Shown here: positions 44,101 through 53,159 of the stretch, piece after piece
How positions within the stretch are numbered: position 1 is the first letter of the stretch
Layout: every line of letters starts with the position of its first letter
Source: Sulfitobacter aestuariivivens
GTDB lineage: Bacteria; Pseudomonadota; Alphaproteobacteria; Rhodobacterales; Rhodobacteraceae
Assembly (NCBI RefSeq): GCF_014763045.1
Contig: NZ_JACTAG010000005.1
Coordinates: 1-62,415 of the forward strand
Direction: 5' to 3'
Length of the DNA stretch: 62,415 nucleotides
The notes under the pieces: model-generated
What the model was told of the DNA's origin: nothing
Database searches by the model: none
The model's input: only the letters and a program-made list of their open reading frames with translations
Position numbers and translations under genes: made by a program

Positions 44101-44572
44101 GGCCGGCGTGACGCGATGCAATCTGTGCCAAAGCTGGGATCGCATTTCGCCGCACGGCCAGTGTCGTAGTTGCGAAAGCACCGGCATGGACCGCAAGCTG
44201 TGGCAGATCCTGGCGCACGACTGGCGTGCGCACCGGGGCGGCAGCGCCCTGCTGGTGGACGTGGTCGGCAGCCTCAGCACAGCGCTTGGTGCACAAATGT
44301 TCGGCGTCACCATGACCACATGGGCCGATCTTCCTGCACAGGGCGCATTCGCTCTGATCTGCGCCGGAACATCCCCAACGCCACGAGATGCCGCACATTT
44401 GCGCGAAATGCTTGCGCCAGGCGGTCTGATGATCTGGCCGGAATCCGCAGAGACGCGTCCTGCGACGCTGGTAGGCCTTGATCCTGCACTGCGCGGCGGC
44501 ATGTCTCAGCGTTTGTCGCGTGTTCTCATGACCGACCCGGTGCGACTTTCATGGATTACGCGCGATCTGTGA
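41138..44572 (+). CDS. Multi-domain glycosyltransferase (GT2-GT4-GT2-Zn ribbon-MTase-like)
   Basis: This protein is about 1144 residues. In order: the WY-repeat module (YFDAEWYAAQHGDPA, HYLWFGAAMGRDPSPWFSGT); a GT2-like domain (LPVTVILPAYRAACVDALES) whose metal site reads YLDSNS rather than DxD; a GT4 domain (IAYVLWDWPALSQSFVMAEL to GFPTIILEAMAARRAVITTA); a GT2 domain (VEIILVTYSQPEN, LTVIDNGSDKPF); a four-Cys ribbon (RCNLCQSWDRI then QCRSCESTG); and a methyltransferase-like C terminus (LREMLAPGGLMIWPES). It is paralogous to the protein at 33815-37705. The ATG at 41138 is chosen; an in-frame TTG at 41096 would overlap the previous gene. Confidence 0.85.
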   Translation: MAPVGRPDLGDLSLIEASSYFDAEWYAAQHGDPARSGLSAAEHYLWFGAAMGRDPSPWFSGTHYLGENPEVWQAGMNPLIHFLRHGLFEGRNPRADGPRLPAPLGLPDHPVLGPAPWADVERKSRLRAALVRDGLPDAPWRPTLELADTLLEGAADLPVTVILPAYRAACVDALESVMSQSLRAAEVLLVYSDNVIEHLTEIRRTHGDAIIAGQLRLIPSLGDGTAAACNTGLLTARGDLVAYLDSNSIWQPHHLKLLAAWFAECDDLMIGHTAWQEKSKDRISTLGTNPMRRAALLSSPAALDLSAVMHRRAVTDQLGGPDETLGQGALWDMLLRFTALYTPGHLPVRSVATTLDPTTAMSGTMRAKIAARHRRARFRHGIEAPRIAYVLWDWPALSQSFVMAELIWLTQRGFDVEVFYKIAPDRAAEVPVNIAQHQVDTPEELARLLRARDRTLVHCHFAYPALTRLCWPACQMAQLPFTFFAHAVDIFLHDNIARNRIDEIMSDPLCLKGFVHGDHHRRHLQQQGIPVEKLAYAFQAVDLSPFFSIPDRHSPGTPRRGVFIGRFVDKKGIAVLIEAAALLRDTDVHFDLYGYGPLWHPLMDRAVELGATNITFHGSLDGRDAVRDALSEADFVISPSIVADHGDTEGFPTIILEAMAARRAVITTAVSAIPDFLNDGQQAFIARPGDASDLAAKVRALVSLGKDAHDTMRRNACAFLDRNIGVDRTMQAYCDQWFEAQVEIILVTYSQPENDTQEETLEIIRRIRAHTTTPYRLTVIDNGSDKPFRDRLRALARNVPQMQLHLLAKNRFVGPATNLALGGSDAEYAIYICAREGFVAHHGWERPLINHMRRHPRAALGGHLSHLPPHTLGKELAQLPRFADFRNSDFAAKNPKRPFRHVQGGLFILRRDAAGPGKAFSTDLPQDYTDVEFSYYLESTGATLTAIPEIAALTVKTNPGLGAVLDDTTVAAHPLSLESVHALDRMQLAGVTRCNLCQSWDRISPHGQCRSCESTGMDRKLWQILAHDWRAHRGGSALLVDVVGSLSTALGAQMFGVTMTTWADLPAQGAFALICAGTSPTPRDAAHLREMLAPGGLMIWPESAETRPATLVGLDPALRGGMSQRLSRVLMTDPVRLSWITRDL

Positions 44573-44616
44573 TCGTCCCAGAAAAATAACATAATCTACC
44601 TTATGCCCTAAAAGGT

Positions 44617-44635
44617 GTAGCCGCGCGCGCGCTAC
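44617..44635 (+). terminator. GC-rich hairpin after the glycosyltransferase
   Basis: GTAGC (44617-44621) pairs with GCTAC (44631-44635) around an alternating CG core. It lies 45 bp past the stop at 44572. No T-run follows, so it is at best a weak or factor-aided terminator. Further on, TGTTAGA (44651-44657) and TCTAACA (44671-44677) form another inverted repeat at the IS30 start. Confidence 0.35.
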
Positions 44636-44689
44636 CTCCAACTGCAATTCTGTTAGAAAACAACATGTTATCTAACAAGAGGAATCGGT

Positions 44690-45691
44690 ATGGGAGCCGT
44701 TTATAGTCAACTGAGTATCACAGAGCGACGCAAGATAGAACGCTGGAGACACGCAAAGGTCCCTGTTGATGAGATGGCCCGTGTCTTGAAGCGCTGTCGC
44801 TCGACGATTTTTCGTGAGCTGAAGCGCAATCATTTCCGCGATGAAAGCATGCCTAAATGTGATGGCTATTTCGGTGCTGCCGCCCAGTTGATGACGGCAG
44901 ATCGCCGCGCGCGGCAGCGTAAGCTGATCAAGCACCCGGAACTCGTTAAACGCGTGGCCGAACGGCTCAAGAACGGTTGGACACCTGAACAGATCAGCAA
45001 CAGGATGATCCATGAAAGAGCTGTGCCCGGAGTCTGTCAGGAAACCATTTATCGATACATCTATTCCAAGGAAGGTCAGCTTGATGATCTGTGGTGGTAC
45101 TTGCCCACCCACTGTGTTGTCCGTAGGCCGAGACGAACCAGACGCCGTAGAGAGCCCAAATTCCATCGCGATGTCAGCCTCCTATTCCGCCCTGATGATG
45201 TCGCGCACCGTCGCCAGTTCGGTCACTGGGAGGCCGGTTTGATGCTGTTCAAACAAAAGCTTGGGCAGACCAATGTGACCTCAATGGTCGAACGTATCAG
45301 CAGATTCACAGTGATCCTGTAGAACCCAAACAAACGGACCAAGCCGGTCATGGGTAAGATCATGGAAGCCATCCGTGACCTCCTCCTAACTGCGCGCAAG
45401 TCAATCACCTTTGACCGTGGGACAGAGTTCGTCAGCTGGCCGCACCTCCAGGCCGAGATCGGCACGCAAACTTGGTTCTGTGACCCATCCTCACCTTGGC
45501 AAAAAGGCACAGTCGAAAACACAAACCGCAGGCTTAGAAGATGGCTGCCCCGTAAGCGCGACATCCGGCGATGCACAGATCACGATATGAAGGTGATCTG
45601 CGATCGCCTCAACAACACACCGAGCAAATGCCTCGGATGGAAGACACCGGCAGAAGTGTTCCGCGAAAAGATGATGGAGGAATTGCGGTGA
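44690..45691 (+). pseudogene. IS30-family transposase with nonsense codon and lost catalytic Asp
   Basis: The N-terminal 211 residues match IS30 transposases (QLSITERRKIERWRHAKVPV, STIFRELKRNHF, GWTPEQISNRMIHE, ETIYRYIYSKEGQL). A TAG at 45320-45322 ends the frame, and the same frame continues to 45691 with SITFDRGTEFVSW (second Asp) and SSPWQKGTVENTNRRLRRWL (Glu). The first DDE aspartate, normally in HWE-x-D-L, is Gly here (HWEAGLMLF). A single stop could be a sequencing error, but together with the Asp loss the element looks dead. I could not define its terminal repeats. Confidence 0.82.
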
Positions 45692-45795
45692 GACCCCTAC
45701 TCTGAGGCTAACAAGAGTCGCGCTTCAAGTATCGCTCACAAAGGTTCACATCCTCAGAAATCGCAGCCAAAGGGCATTACTCCGGGCCCTCACGA

Positions 45796-46557
45796 TCAGC
45801 CCTCTGGCGTGTTCTTCTTGATCTGCGCGATCATCTCCATATCGACGGCATAGACGTCTTCAAACTCAGGCCGCAGCGCCTCGAAACTGGACTTGCTGTA
45901 TTTTGCGATCTGGTTGGCGGGTACATCGCTTAGGTCTTCTGTGCTTTCGGCACCGGTATTTGATGAATTCAACGGTTTGCGAAAGTACCCGGCAACCGAG
46001 GGCAATTCCGCCTTCATGACCTTGGAGATTTCCTTCATCTCGACCACGATGGAATATTCCCCGTCCATCAAGTGGGCTTTTTGCGGCCAAGTGTGCGGGT
46101 CAAGCTTGGAAAAAGGGTTCCTGGTATAGGACAGGTAATCCCGGAAAGTCGCGGACGCGGCATCCTTGCCTGTCAGGGCCTCGAAGCTGCGAAAAATATC
46201 CACATTCCCTGATCCATCAATGAACTTGTTGGTAAAGGCCGAAATCGCCCGGTCGACGGGATCGCGATAGACAAGCAGCGCCTGATCCCAGTCCCGAAAT
46301 CCGACCGGCGTGCGAAATTTCCTGATTTTCTCAAGCGATCGGGGCGCTTTGGCTCCCACACGGTCCATCATCAACATTTTGAACGATGTGCAGGCATTCT
46401 TGCGGATGTAGGTATAGAGGAACGCCTTTCCCTCTTCGTTTGGCAACAGGTAATGCATGTTGCGTCTGCGGAATTCCGTCGCTCCAAAGACCGGGCGGTA
46501 ACTTGGATAGGATTTTAGCATCGCCTCTGCCTTATGGTATCGATCCGGACGCAGCAT
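45796..46557 (-). CDS. Sulfotransferase family protein
   Basis: This protein of about 253 residues starts at ATG 46557, chosen because an AAAGGA Shine-Dalgarno lies just upstream, whereas the longer frame would need a TTG. The pattern FLYTYIRKNACTSFKMLMMD (phosphosulfate loop in the Sulfotransfer_2 style) and WDQALLVYRDPVDRAISAFT (3'-phosphate region) identify it. It is the third sulfotransferase of the glycan region, beyond the IS30 remnant, and divergent from the TRAP operon. Confidence 0.8.
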   Translation of the reverse strand: MLRPDRYHKAEAMLKSYPSYRPVFGATEFRRRNMHYLLPNEEGKAFLYTYIRKNACTSFKMLMMDRVGAKAPRSLEKIRKFRTPVGFRDWDQALLVYRDPVDRAISAFTNKFIDGSGNVDIFRSFEALTGKDAASATFRDYLSYTRNPFSKLDPHTWPQKAHLMDGEYSIVVEMKEISKVMKAELPSVAGYFRKPLNSSNTGAESTEDLSDVPANQIAKYSKSSFEALRPEFEDVYAVDMEMIAQIKKNTPEG

Positions 46558-46724
46558 TGGTCCTTTCGAACGATCTGTGTCTGCGTTTTGCGCGTTTAAT
46601 AGCACCTGACCGGTGTCTTCAACAGTCAATGGTCAGAATGTTGCCGGACCCGACCGTTCGAAAGCCATTCCCACCGGCCCGCAAAGTCGTAAGATGCCCG
46701 TACACTTGATCCGGGGGGAAGACA

Positions 46725-48416
46725 GTGTCGAACGAGATGAACGGCGCGGATGCCTTTGTGCGCATGCTGGAGGCCCACAAGGTCAGGCACATCTTTGGTC
46801 TGTGTGGCGACACCAGCCTGCCGCTCTATGATTCGCTGCGCGGGCTTGAGCACGAGATCACCCATGTTCTGACCCGCGATGAACGGTCTGCCGCCTACAT
46901 GGCCGACGCCTATGCGCGCGTGACCGGACGGCCGGGCGTCTGCGAGGGGCCCTCGGGTGGGGGCGCGACCTATATTCTCCCGGGGCTGATCGAGGCATCG
47001 GAATCCTCTTATGCGGTGCTGGGGATCACGACGGATATTTCTGTAGGAACCTATGGAAAATACCCCCTGACCGAGGTCGACCAAGAGGCGCTGATGGCAC
47101 CTGTGACCAAGTGGAATACCGTGATCAAGCAGTCGGCACACATTCCGCGCATGGTCCGCGCGGCATTTCGGGCGATGACCACCGGGCGCTCCGGTGCGGC
47201 GCATCTTGGTCTGCCCTATGACATTCAGTACGACCCGGTAGATCCCGATGATATCTGGGCCGATCCGGCGCATACCACCTATCCTGCTTATCCTGCGGCC
47301 CCTGCCCCCGGCGCGGCAGAAGCGGCGGTCGATGCGATCCTGACGGCCAAATCTCCTTTGATTGTCTGCGGCGGCGGTGTGGTCATTGCCGGCGCGTGGG
47401 ACGAGCTGGACCGCTTGGCAACCCGGCTTGATATTCCTGTCGCCACGTCCATTTCGGGCCAGGGCGCGCTGGCCGAAAATCACCCCAACGCGGTCGGCGT
47501 CGTCGGCTCTAATGGCGGCACGGGTCAGACGTGGGAGGCGATGGAAAACGCAGATCTGGTGATCTTCATGGGCTGTCGGGCGGGCTCTACCACCACGGCG
47601 CGGTGGGAGGCACCAAAGCCCGGCAGCCGCATCGTGCATTTTGACAGCGATCCGATGGTGATTGGCGCGAATTACCCCGCAGAAGTCGGCGTGGTGGCGG
47701 ATCTGCGGTTGGCGCTGGCGGCGGTCAACGCGGTACTTGACGCGCGCGATCAGGGCCATGACACATTTGGCGGGGCAGCGGCGGCGGCAGATATCAAACG
47801 CCGCAAGTTCGAGGCCTTTCACAAGCTGGCGGAAAGTGATGCCGCGCCCATCCTGCCAGAACGGGTGATCGCGACGCTCCAGCGCGTGTTACCCGAGGAT
47901 GCCACCATCCTCAGCGATCCCGGTACCAGTTGCCCCTATTTCTCGGCCTTTTACGAACTGCCGAAACCGGGGCGGTACTTTATCACAAACCGCGCGCACG
48001 GGGCTTTGGGCTATGCCATGTCGGCGGCACTTGGCGCGTGGTACGGGCGGCCGGGCAGCAAGGTCGTGGCGATGATGGGCGACGGATCATTCGGGTTCAC
48101 CGTAGGCGAGCTTGAAACGATCTGTCGCGCGCGTGCAAACATCACCTATGTGGTCTTTTCCAACGCCTCATTCGGCTGGATCAAGGCGAGCCAGAAAGAC
48201 GACAAGGGCGCGCGCTATCACAACGTCGACTTTGGGCGCGTCGATCAGGCCGCCGTTGCGGCAGCCTACGGTGTGAAATCGTGGAAGGTCGAGGACCCCG
48301 CCGCGCTGGAGGGCGTGCTGCGCGAGGCCATTGCCCACGACGGCCCCACGCTGGTTGATGTGATCACTCAACCGCTTGAGCAGGCCGCAGCCCCGGTGCG
48401 GCGTTGGATGGGCTGA
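46725..48416 (+). CDS. ThDP-dependent enzyme, acetolactate synthase-like
   Basis: This 563-residue protein starts at GTG 46725 with a GGGGGAAG Shine-Dalgarno. It has the three-domain ThDP fold: N-terminal pyrimidine domain with the activating Glu in [20 protein letters not shown] (Glu 53), a central domain, and the ThDP motif [20 protein letters not shown] to FSNASFGW. The family includes acetolactate synthases and 2-oxo acid decarboxylases. Beside an amino-acid dehydrogenase and an enolase-superfamily enzyme, a 2-oxo acid decarboxylase role is attractive but unproven. It is first in the TRAP operon; its stop overlaps the next ATG. Confidence 0.85.
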   Translation: MSNEMNGADAFVRMLEAHKVRHIFGLCGDTSLPLYDSLRGLEHEITHVLTRDERSAAYMADAYARVTGRPGVCEGPSGGGATYILPGLIEASESSYAVLGITTDISVGTYGKYPLTEVDQEALMAPVTKWNTVIKQSAHIPRMVRAAFRAMTTGRSGAAHLGLPYDIQYDPVDPDDIWADPAHTTYPAYPAAPAPGAAEAAVDAILTAKSPLIVCGGGVVIAGAWDELDRLATRLDIPVATSISGQGALAENHPNAVGVVGSNGGTGQTWEAMENADLVIFMGCRAGSTTTARWEAPKPGSRIVHFDSDPMVIGANYPAEVGVVADLRLALAAVNAVLDARDQGHDTFGGAAAAADIKRRKFEAFHKLAESDAAPILPERVIATLQRVLPEDATILSDPGTSCPYFSAFYELPKPGRYFITNRAHGALGYAMSAALGAWYGRPGSKVVAMMGDGSFGFTVGELETICRARANITYVVFSNASFGWIKASQKDDKGARYHNVDFGRVDQAAVAAAYGVKSWKVEDPAALEGVLREAIAHDGPTLVDVITQPLEQAAAPVRRWMG

Positions 48417-49534
48417 TGCAGCAGATCACCCATATGCACGTCTGGCACATCCAGTTGCCGGTGAATGCGCGACGCGATCACGGCATCGGGTCTGTGGAAC
48501 ACAGCGTTGATCTGGTGATCCTGCGGCTGCGCGCCGAAGATGGTACCGAAGGCTGGGGCGAGGCATCGAGCTGGTCGGTGTTTACCGGCTCTGCCGAGGC
48601 GAGTTTTGCCGCCATTGACCGCTATATCCGGCCCCATGTCGTTGGCCGGCCCTTAGCGGACCGTGCCGCGATACTGGCGGACGCCCGGTACGCGGTGGCC
48701 CATTGCACCGAAGCCAAGGCCGCGTTGGAAACCGCCCTGCTGGACTTGCAGGGGCGCATCAGCGGATTGCCCGTCTGGGCGCTGTTGGGCGGGCGCTGCC
48801 GATCGACGATCCCGCTAAGTTGTTCCATCGCCGATCCGGACTTTGACAAGGATCTGGCGCTGATGGCGCGCCTTCGGGACGACGGCGTGCGGATCATCAA
48901 GCTCAAGACAGGGTTCAAGGATCATGCCTTTGACATTCTGCGGCTGGAACGCCTGCGCGCAGATTTTCCTGAGTTTGATATTCGCGTTGACTATAACCAG
49001 GGTCTGCATCCTGACACTGCGCTGTCTCAGGTCCGCGATGTGGCAGGCTTTGCCCCAACCTTCATCGAACAACCCGTCAAGGCGCATCTATTCGACCTTA
49101 TGGCGCGGATCAGGGACGATATCAACGTGCCCCTGCTGGCCGATGAAAGCGTCTTTGGCCCCGAAGACATGGGTCGCGCAATTCAAGAGCGCATCGCAGA
49201 CGGCGTATCGATCAAGGTCATGAAGGCGGGCGGGCTGACCCGTGCTCAGACCGTCGCGCGCATGGCTGGTGCGGCGGGGCTGACGGCCTATGGCGGCGAC
49301 ATGTTCGAGGCGGGTCTGGCGCATCTGGCCGGAACCCACATGATCGCCGCAACCCCCGAAATCACGCTGGGCTGCGAATTCTATCAAGCCAGCTATTTCC
49401 TCGTGCAGGACATTTTGGCAGATCCCTTCCCGGTCAAGGACGGGGAGGTCATCGTGCCAGACGGCCCGGGCCTTGGCATTTCGCCCGATCCCGATAAGGT
49501 CGCGCATTATGCCATTCAAAGGTCCGGCACATGA
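48416..49534 (+). CDS. Enolase-superfamily enzyme (mandelate racemase/muconate lactonizing type)
   Basis: This 372-residue enzyme starts at ATG 48416 in a TGATG junction. The barrel carries the first catalytic Lys pair in [12 protein letters not shown] (KxK), metal ligands in DYNQGL (Asp), IEQP (Glu) and DESVF (Asp), and a second catalytic Lys in [14 protein letters not shown]. KxK with a Lys opposite is the muconate-lactonizing-enzyme layout, used for cycloisomerisation, racemisation or epimerisation. With the FAD dehydrogenase after it, an amino-acid-type racemase is plausible. It overlaps the next gene by four bases. Confidence 0.87.
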   Translation: MQQITHMHVWHIQLPVNARRDHGIGSVEHSVDLVILRLRAEDGTEGWGEASSWSVFTGSAEASFAAIDRYIRPHVVGRPLADRAAILADARYAVAHCTEAKAALETALLDLQGRISGLPVWALLGGRCRSTIPLSCSIADPDFDKDLALMARLRDDGVRIIKLKTGFKDHAFDILRLERLRADFPEFDIRVDYNQGLHPDTALSQVRDVAGFAPTFIEQPVKAHLFDLMARIRDDINVPLLADESVFGPEDMGRAIQERIADGVSIKVMKAGGLTRAQTVARMAGAAGLTAYGGDMFEAGLAHLAGTHMIAATPEITLGCEFYQASYFLVQDILADPFPVKDGEVIVPDGPGLGISPDPDKVAHYAIQRSGT

Positions 49535-50769
49535 GCAAGAACATCGTCATCATCGGCGCAGGCATCGTCGGCGTCTCGACCGGCATCTGGCTGCGGCGGC
49601 TAGGGGCCGAGGTGACCATTCTGGACCGCGGCGCGCCGGGTCAGGGAACATCTTATGGCAATGCCGGCGTGCTTGCTGCCTGCGCAATGGTGCCTGTCAC
49701 CATACCCGGATTGGTGGCCAAGTCGCCCAAACTGGTGATGAATCCGGACTTTCCGCTGTTCCTGCGCTGGTCCTATCTGCCGCGCCTTGCACCGTGGCTG
49801 GTCAGGTATCTGGCCAACGCAAATGACCGCGACACGCGCCGCATTGCAAAGGGGCTGACCCCCATCACCAGCGACACGGTGGAACAGCACAAGGCGCTGA
49901 CCGCAGGCACAGATGCCGCACGCTGGGTCACCGACTGCGATTACCATTTCGCCTACAAGGACCGCGCCGCGTTCGAGGCCGACAGCTATACCTGGAAGTT
50001 GCGGCGCAAGGCGGGCTTTGCGCCTGAGATCACAGAGGGCGACGCCGTCAAAGATCGCGAACCCAACCTTTCCGGCGTGAACCTTCTGGCCACGATGAAA
50101 GCACATGGCACGATTCGCAATCCGGGGGGCTATGTCGCGCATCTGGCCGAGGTGTTTCAGGGCATGGGCGGCACTCTGCGCCAGACCGAAGTCAAAGATT
50201 TCGAAAGGACCGGCGGACAGGTCACAGCCGTCCGGACAAAAGACGGACCAGTGCCCTGCGATCAGGTGGTGATCGCCACGGGTGTCTGGTCCAAACCGCT
50301 GATGGAAAAGATGGGCATCAAAGTGCCCCTGGAAACAGAGCGCGGCTATCACATTCTTTTCGAGGGCGCGACCAACGGCGCCCTTTCCCCGACGATGGTC
50401 GCGGCAGGAAAATTCGTGGCAACGCCAATGGACGCGGGCCTGCGCTGTGCTGGCGTCGTGGAATTCGGCGGGTTGGACGCGGGGCCAAGCAAAGGACCGC
50501 TCAAGCTGTTGCGCCGGCAGGTCAAGGCCGCCTACCCTGACCTGAAATACGCCGGTACGGAAAAATGGCTGGGCCACCGTCCTGCCCCGTCCGACAGCCT
50601 TCCGCTGATCGGCGAAGTGGGGCAAACGGGCGTTTTCACCGCCTTCGGACACCATCACATCGGCCTGACCGGCGGCCCGAAAACCGGCCGATTGCTGGCC
50701 AACATGATCATGGGTGCGCCGCCAAACATTGACATGTCGACATATTCGCCCAATCGTTTCGCGACCTAA
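49531..50769 (+). CDS. FAD-dependent D-amino-acid dehydrogenase-like protein (DAO family)
   Basis: This 412-residue flavoprotein has the N-terminal motif [37 protein letters not shown] as in DadA-type enzymes, and the C-terminal FAD-binding [39 protein letters not shown]-family dehydrogenases oxidise D-amino acids or N-alkyl amino acids to oxo/imino acids and feed electrons to the respiratory chain. ATGA overlap with the enolase-family gene indicates coupled translation. The substrate is probably imported by the TRAP system that follows. Confidence 0.87.
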   Translation: MSKNIVIIGAGIVGVSTGIWLRRLGAEVTILDRGAPGQGTSYGNAGVLAACAMVPVTIPGLVAKSPKLVMNPDFPLFLRWSYLPRLAPWLVRYLANANDRDTRRIAKGLTPITSDTVEQHKALTAGTDAARWVTDCDYHFAYKDRAAFEADSYTWKLRRKAGFAPEITEGDAVKDREPNLSGVNLLATMKAHGTIRNPGGYVAHLAEVFQGMGGTLRQTEVKDFERTGGQVTAVRTKDGPVPCDQVVIATGVWSKPLMEKMGIKVPLETERGYHILFEGATNGALSPTMVAAGKFVATPMDAGLRCAGVVEFGGLDAGPSKGPLKLLRRQVKAAYPDLKYAGTEKWLGHRPAPSDSLPLIGEVGQTGVFTAFGHHHIGLTGGPKTGRLLANMIMGAPPNIDMSTYSPNRFAT

Positions 50770-50819
50770 GGTCAATCAAGAGCCCCGAACGGGCCGCACA
50801 TTCAACAAGGAGATCACCA

Positions 50820-51788
50820 ATGACGAAAACATTCACAGCCCTCGCGCTGGCAACGGCGATTGTCGCCGCCCCTGCCCTGGCCGAAGACTGGGATATGCCG
50901 ATGGCCTATTCCGCCACCAACTTCCACTCTGAGAACGGCGCGAAGTTCGCGGAATGCGTGGGCGCGGGCACCAATGGCGAGATCAACATCACCGTGCACC
51001 CCTCAGGCTCGCTTTTCAAAGGTGCCGACATCAAGCGCGCGATCCAGACCGGGCAAGTCCCGATTGGTGAACGCCTGCTGTCCGGCCACCAGAACGAAAA
51101 CGCGGTCTTTGGCTTTGACAGCGTGCCGTTCCTTGCCACCTCTTTCGAGGACAGCGGCAAATTGATGGCCGCGGCCAAGCCCAAGCTCGAAGAGGTACTG
51201 GCCGATCAGAACCTGACACTGCTCTATTCCGTGCCATGGCCGCCTCAGGGCCTCTACTTCAACAAGGAAGTGAACTCTGTCGCCGATATGGAAGGCATCA
51301 AGTTCCGGTCCTACAACAACGCCACATCGCGGCTGGCGGAACTGACAGGCATGTTGCCGGTGACCATCGAAGCGGCCGAGATTTCGCAGGCTTTCGCGAC
51401 GGGTGTGGCAGAATCTATGATCTCGTCCGGTGCAACGGGCTATGACCGCAAAGTCTGGGAATCGCTCAGCCACTTCTACGAGGTTGACGCCTGGCTGCCC
51501 TACAACCACGTGATGGTAAACTCCGAAGTTTGGGCCGGGGTCTCTGACGCCAACAAGGCCGCGATCACGGCGTGCGCAGAAACAGCCGCCGCCGATGGGC
51601 TGGAGGCTTCCAAGGCCTATACCCAGTTCACGCTGGACGGCCTCAAGGAAGGCGGCATGACCGTCGGGCGTGCGGGTGATCAGCTGGTCAGCGAACTGCA
51701 AGAGATCGGCGAGACAATGACAGCAGAATGGCTGGAAGCGGCTGGTGACGATGGCACGGCCATCGTGGATGCCTACAAAGCCAACTGA
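50820..51788 (+). CDS. TRAP transporter solute-binding protein (DctP family)
   Basis: This 322-residue periplasmic protein has a signal peptide cleaved after PALA (before EDWDMP) and a DctP fold: ISGSLFKGADIKRAIQ-like region, LYSVPWPPQGLYFNKEVN, and the conserved carboxylate-binding Arg in GIKFRSYNNATSRLAELTG. It captures an organic acid for the small and large permeases at 52634 and 53160. A very stable hairpin follows the stop, which may keep this mRNA abundant relative to the permease part. An AAGGAG Shine-Dalgarno precedes the ATG. Confidence 0.92.
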   Translation: MTKTFTALALATAIVAAPALAEDWDMPMAYSATNFHSENGAKFAECVGAGTNGEINITVHPSGSLFKGADIKRAIQTGQVPIGERLLSGHQNENAVFGFDSVPFLATSFEDSGKLMAAAKPKLEEVLADQNLTLLYSVPWPPQGLYFNKEVNSVADMEGIKFRSYNNATSRLAELTGMLPVTIEAAEISQAFATGVAESMISSGATGYDRKVWESLSHFYEVDAWLPYNHVMVNSEVWAGVSDANKAAITACAETAAADGLEASKAYTQFTLDGLKEGGMTVGRAGDQLVSELQEIGETMTAEWLEAAGDDGTAIVDAYKAN

Positions 51789-51796
51789 TGAAAAAG

Positions 51797-51822
51797 GGGC
51801 AGGGCCGCAGACGGCCCTGCCC
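51797..51822 (+). promoter_or_regulatory. Intra-operon hairpin after the TRAP binding-protein gene
   Basis: GGGCAGGGCCG (51797-51807) and CGGCCCTGCCC (51812-51822) form a perfect 11-bp GC stem with loop CAGA. No T-run follows, so it is unlikely to be a full terminator. Such structures after binding-protein genes stabilise the upstream mRNA. It also ends eight bases before the methyltransferase ATG and could mask its ribosome-binding site. Confidence 0.65.
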
Positions 51823-51830
51823 GATTTCCC

Positions 51831-52637
51831 ATGACATTTGACGCCTTCCACTCTGCCGAACGCCAGGGATGGCACGACCGCGCGGGCCGCTATGACGGCG
51901 CGACCGCCCTTGCGACGTTGCAGATTGTGCCTGCACTGCTGGATGCGCTGCACCTGCGGCCCGGTATGCGGCTGATCGATCTGGCCTGTGGGCCGGGCTA
52001 TGTGGCCGGGGCCGCCGCCGCGTTGCTGATCAACGCGGAAGGAATAGATTTTGCCCCCGCCATGATCGAGACCGCGCAAAAGCGGTTTCCCGATCTGGCT
52101 TTCCGGATCGGGGATATCCTTGATATGCCCCACGACACCGCCAGCTTTGACGCGGCGGCCTGCAATATGGGTCTGTTTCATGTGATCGACCCGGCCAAAG
52201 CCATGTCCGAAGCCGCGCGCGTGCTGCGCCCCGGTGGCCGGTTTGCGTTCAGCCAATGGACCGCGCCATCGGATTCCGCGCTCTATGCCGGGCTTTTCGA
52301 GGTGATGAAGGCCGAAGCAGACATGGCATTGGCAGATCCCGCCCCGGATGCCTATGCGCTGTCAGACCCAGAAACCGTCGCGGCGATGATGACAACGGCG
52401 GGATTTACCGACATCTCGACCCGGCGGCTTGAAACCGTGCTGATCGCGCCGACTGTCGATTTCTTTGATTTTTTCATGTCCTTTGGCGTGCGTGTGCCGC
52501 TGATCGTCGGGGCGCAAGCCCCGGACGTGCAGGACATCATCCGTGACCGGATGAACGCCGCAATGGCCCCTTATGAAACTGACACAGGATACGAAGTGCC
52601 CATGCCCAGCCTGCTCTTTGCGGGGACACGACAATGA
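51831..52637 (+). CDS. Class I SAM-dependent methyltransferase
   Basis: This 268-residue methyltransferase has motif I LIDLACGPGYVAGAAAAL (residues 46-63), an acidic SAM-ribose residue in IDFAPAMIETAQ, and motif post-II FDAAACNMGLFHVID, as in UbiE/Coq5-like small-molecule enzymes. It sits between the TRAP binding protein and the permeases, which is unusual, and its TGA overlaps the ATG of the small permease by four bases, so it belongs to the operon. It may modify the imported compound or a product of it. No clear Shine-Dalgarno is seen. Confidence 0.85.
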   Translation: MTFDAFHSAERQGWHDRAGRYDGATALATLQIVPALLDALHLRPGMRLIDLACGPGYVAGAAAALLINAEGIDFAPAMIETAQKRFPDLAFRIGDILDMPHDTASFDAAACNMGLFHVIDPAKAMSEAARVLRPGGRFAFSQWTAPSDSALYAGLFEVMKAEADMALADPAPDAYALSDPETVAAMMTTAGFTDISTRRLETVLIAPTVDFFDFFMSFGVRVPLIVGAQAPDVQDIIRDRMNAAMAPYETDTGYEVPMPSLLFAGTRQ

Positions 52638-53155
52638 CCGTGGTCCGCCGTCTGCTCGATGCACTCTATACGCTGGCCGCCGTGCTGGCCGCCCTGTGCC
52701 TTATCATCATCCTGGCGCTCATCGTGATCCAGATGCTGGCCCGCTGGACAGGTGAAGTGTTCCCCGGCGCGCCTGACTATGCAGGCTATGCCATGGCCGC
52801 AGCATCCTTCCTCGCCTTTGCCTCGGCGCTCAACAAGGGCAGTCACATCCGGGTGTCGATCCTGCTGAATGTCGTCGGCGAACGGATGCGGTTCTTTCTG
52901 GAAGTCTGGTGCTTCTCCATCGCCACGGCGGCGGCGTGGTACGTCAGCTGGTACATCTGGCGCATGGTTGGGTTTGCCATAAAATTCAATGACGTAAGCC
53001 AAGGTCAGGACGCCACGCCGATGTGGATGGTCTATACCCCGGTGCTGGTCGGCGCGATCATTCTGGCCATCGCGCTGACCGACAACCTGATCACCCTTCT
53101 TGTCACCGGCAAACACCGCATCGTGCGCGATGTCACCGACGCCCACGCGGAGTAG
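52634..53155 (+). CDS. TRAP transporter small permease (DctQ family)
   Basis: This 173-residue protein has four membrane helices and the family features LARWTGEVFPGAPDYAGYAM and FLAFASALNKGSHIRVSILL, then TPMWMVYTPVLVGAIILAIA. It pairs with the large permease to form the sodium-coupled membrane unit of the TRAP transporter. Start overlaps the methyltransferase stop (ATGA); the large permease begins five bases after its own stop. Confidence 0.9.
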   Translation: MTVVRRLLDALYTLAAVLAALCLIIILALIVIQMLARWTGEVFPGAPDYAGYAMAAASFLAFASALNKGSHIRVSILLNVVGERMRFFLEVWCFSIATAAAWYVSWYIWRMVGFAIKFNDVSQGQDATPMWMVYTPVLVGAIILAIALTDNLITLLVTGKHRIVRDVTDAHAE

Positions 53156-53159
53156 AGCC

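Noticed and set aside
44651..44677. TGTTAGA/TCTAACA as an IS30 terminal repeat
   Set aside because: Both arms lie on the same side of the gene. No matching arm is found after 45691, so the IS ends remain undefined.
49600..50775. 391-codon minus-strand frame opposite the DAO-family dehydrogenase
   Set aside because: No domain pattern, and the plus-strand gene is certain by motif and operon overlaps.
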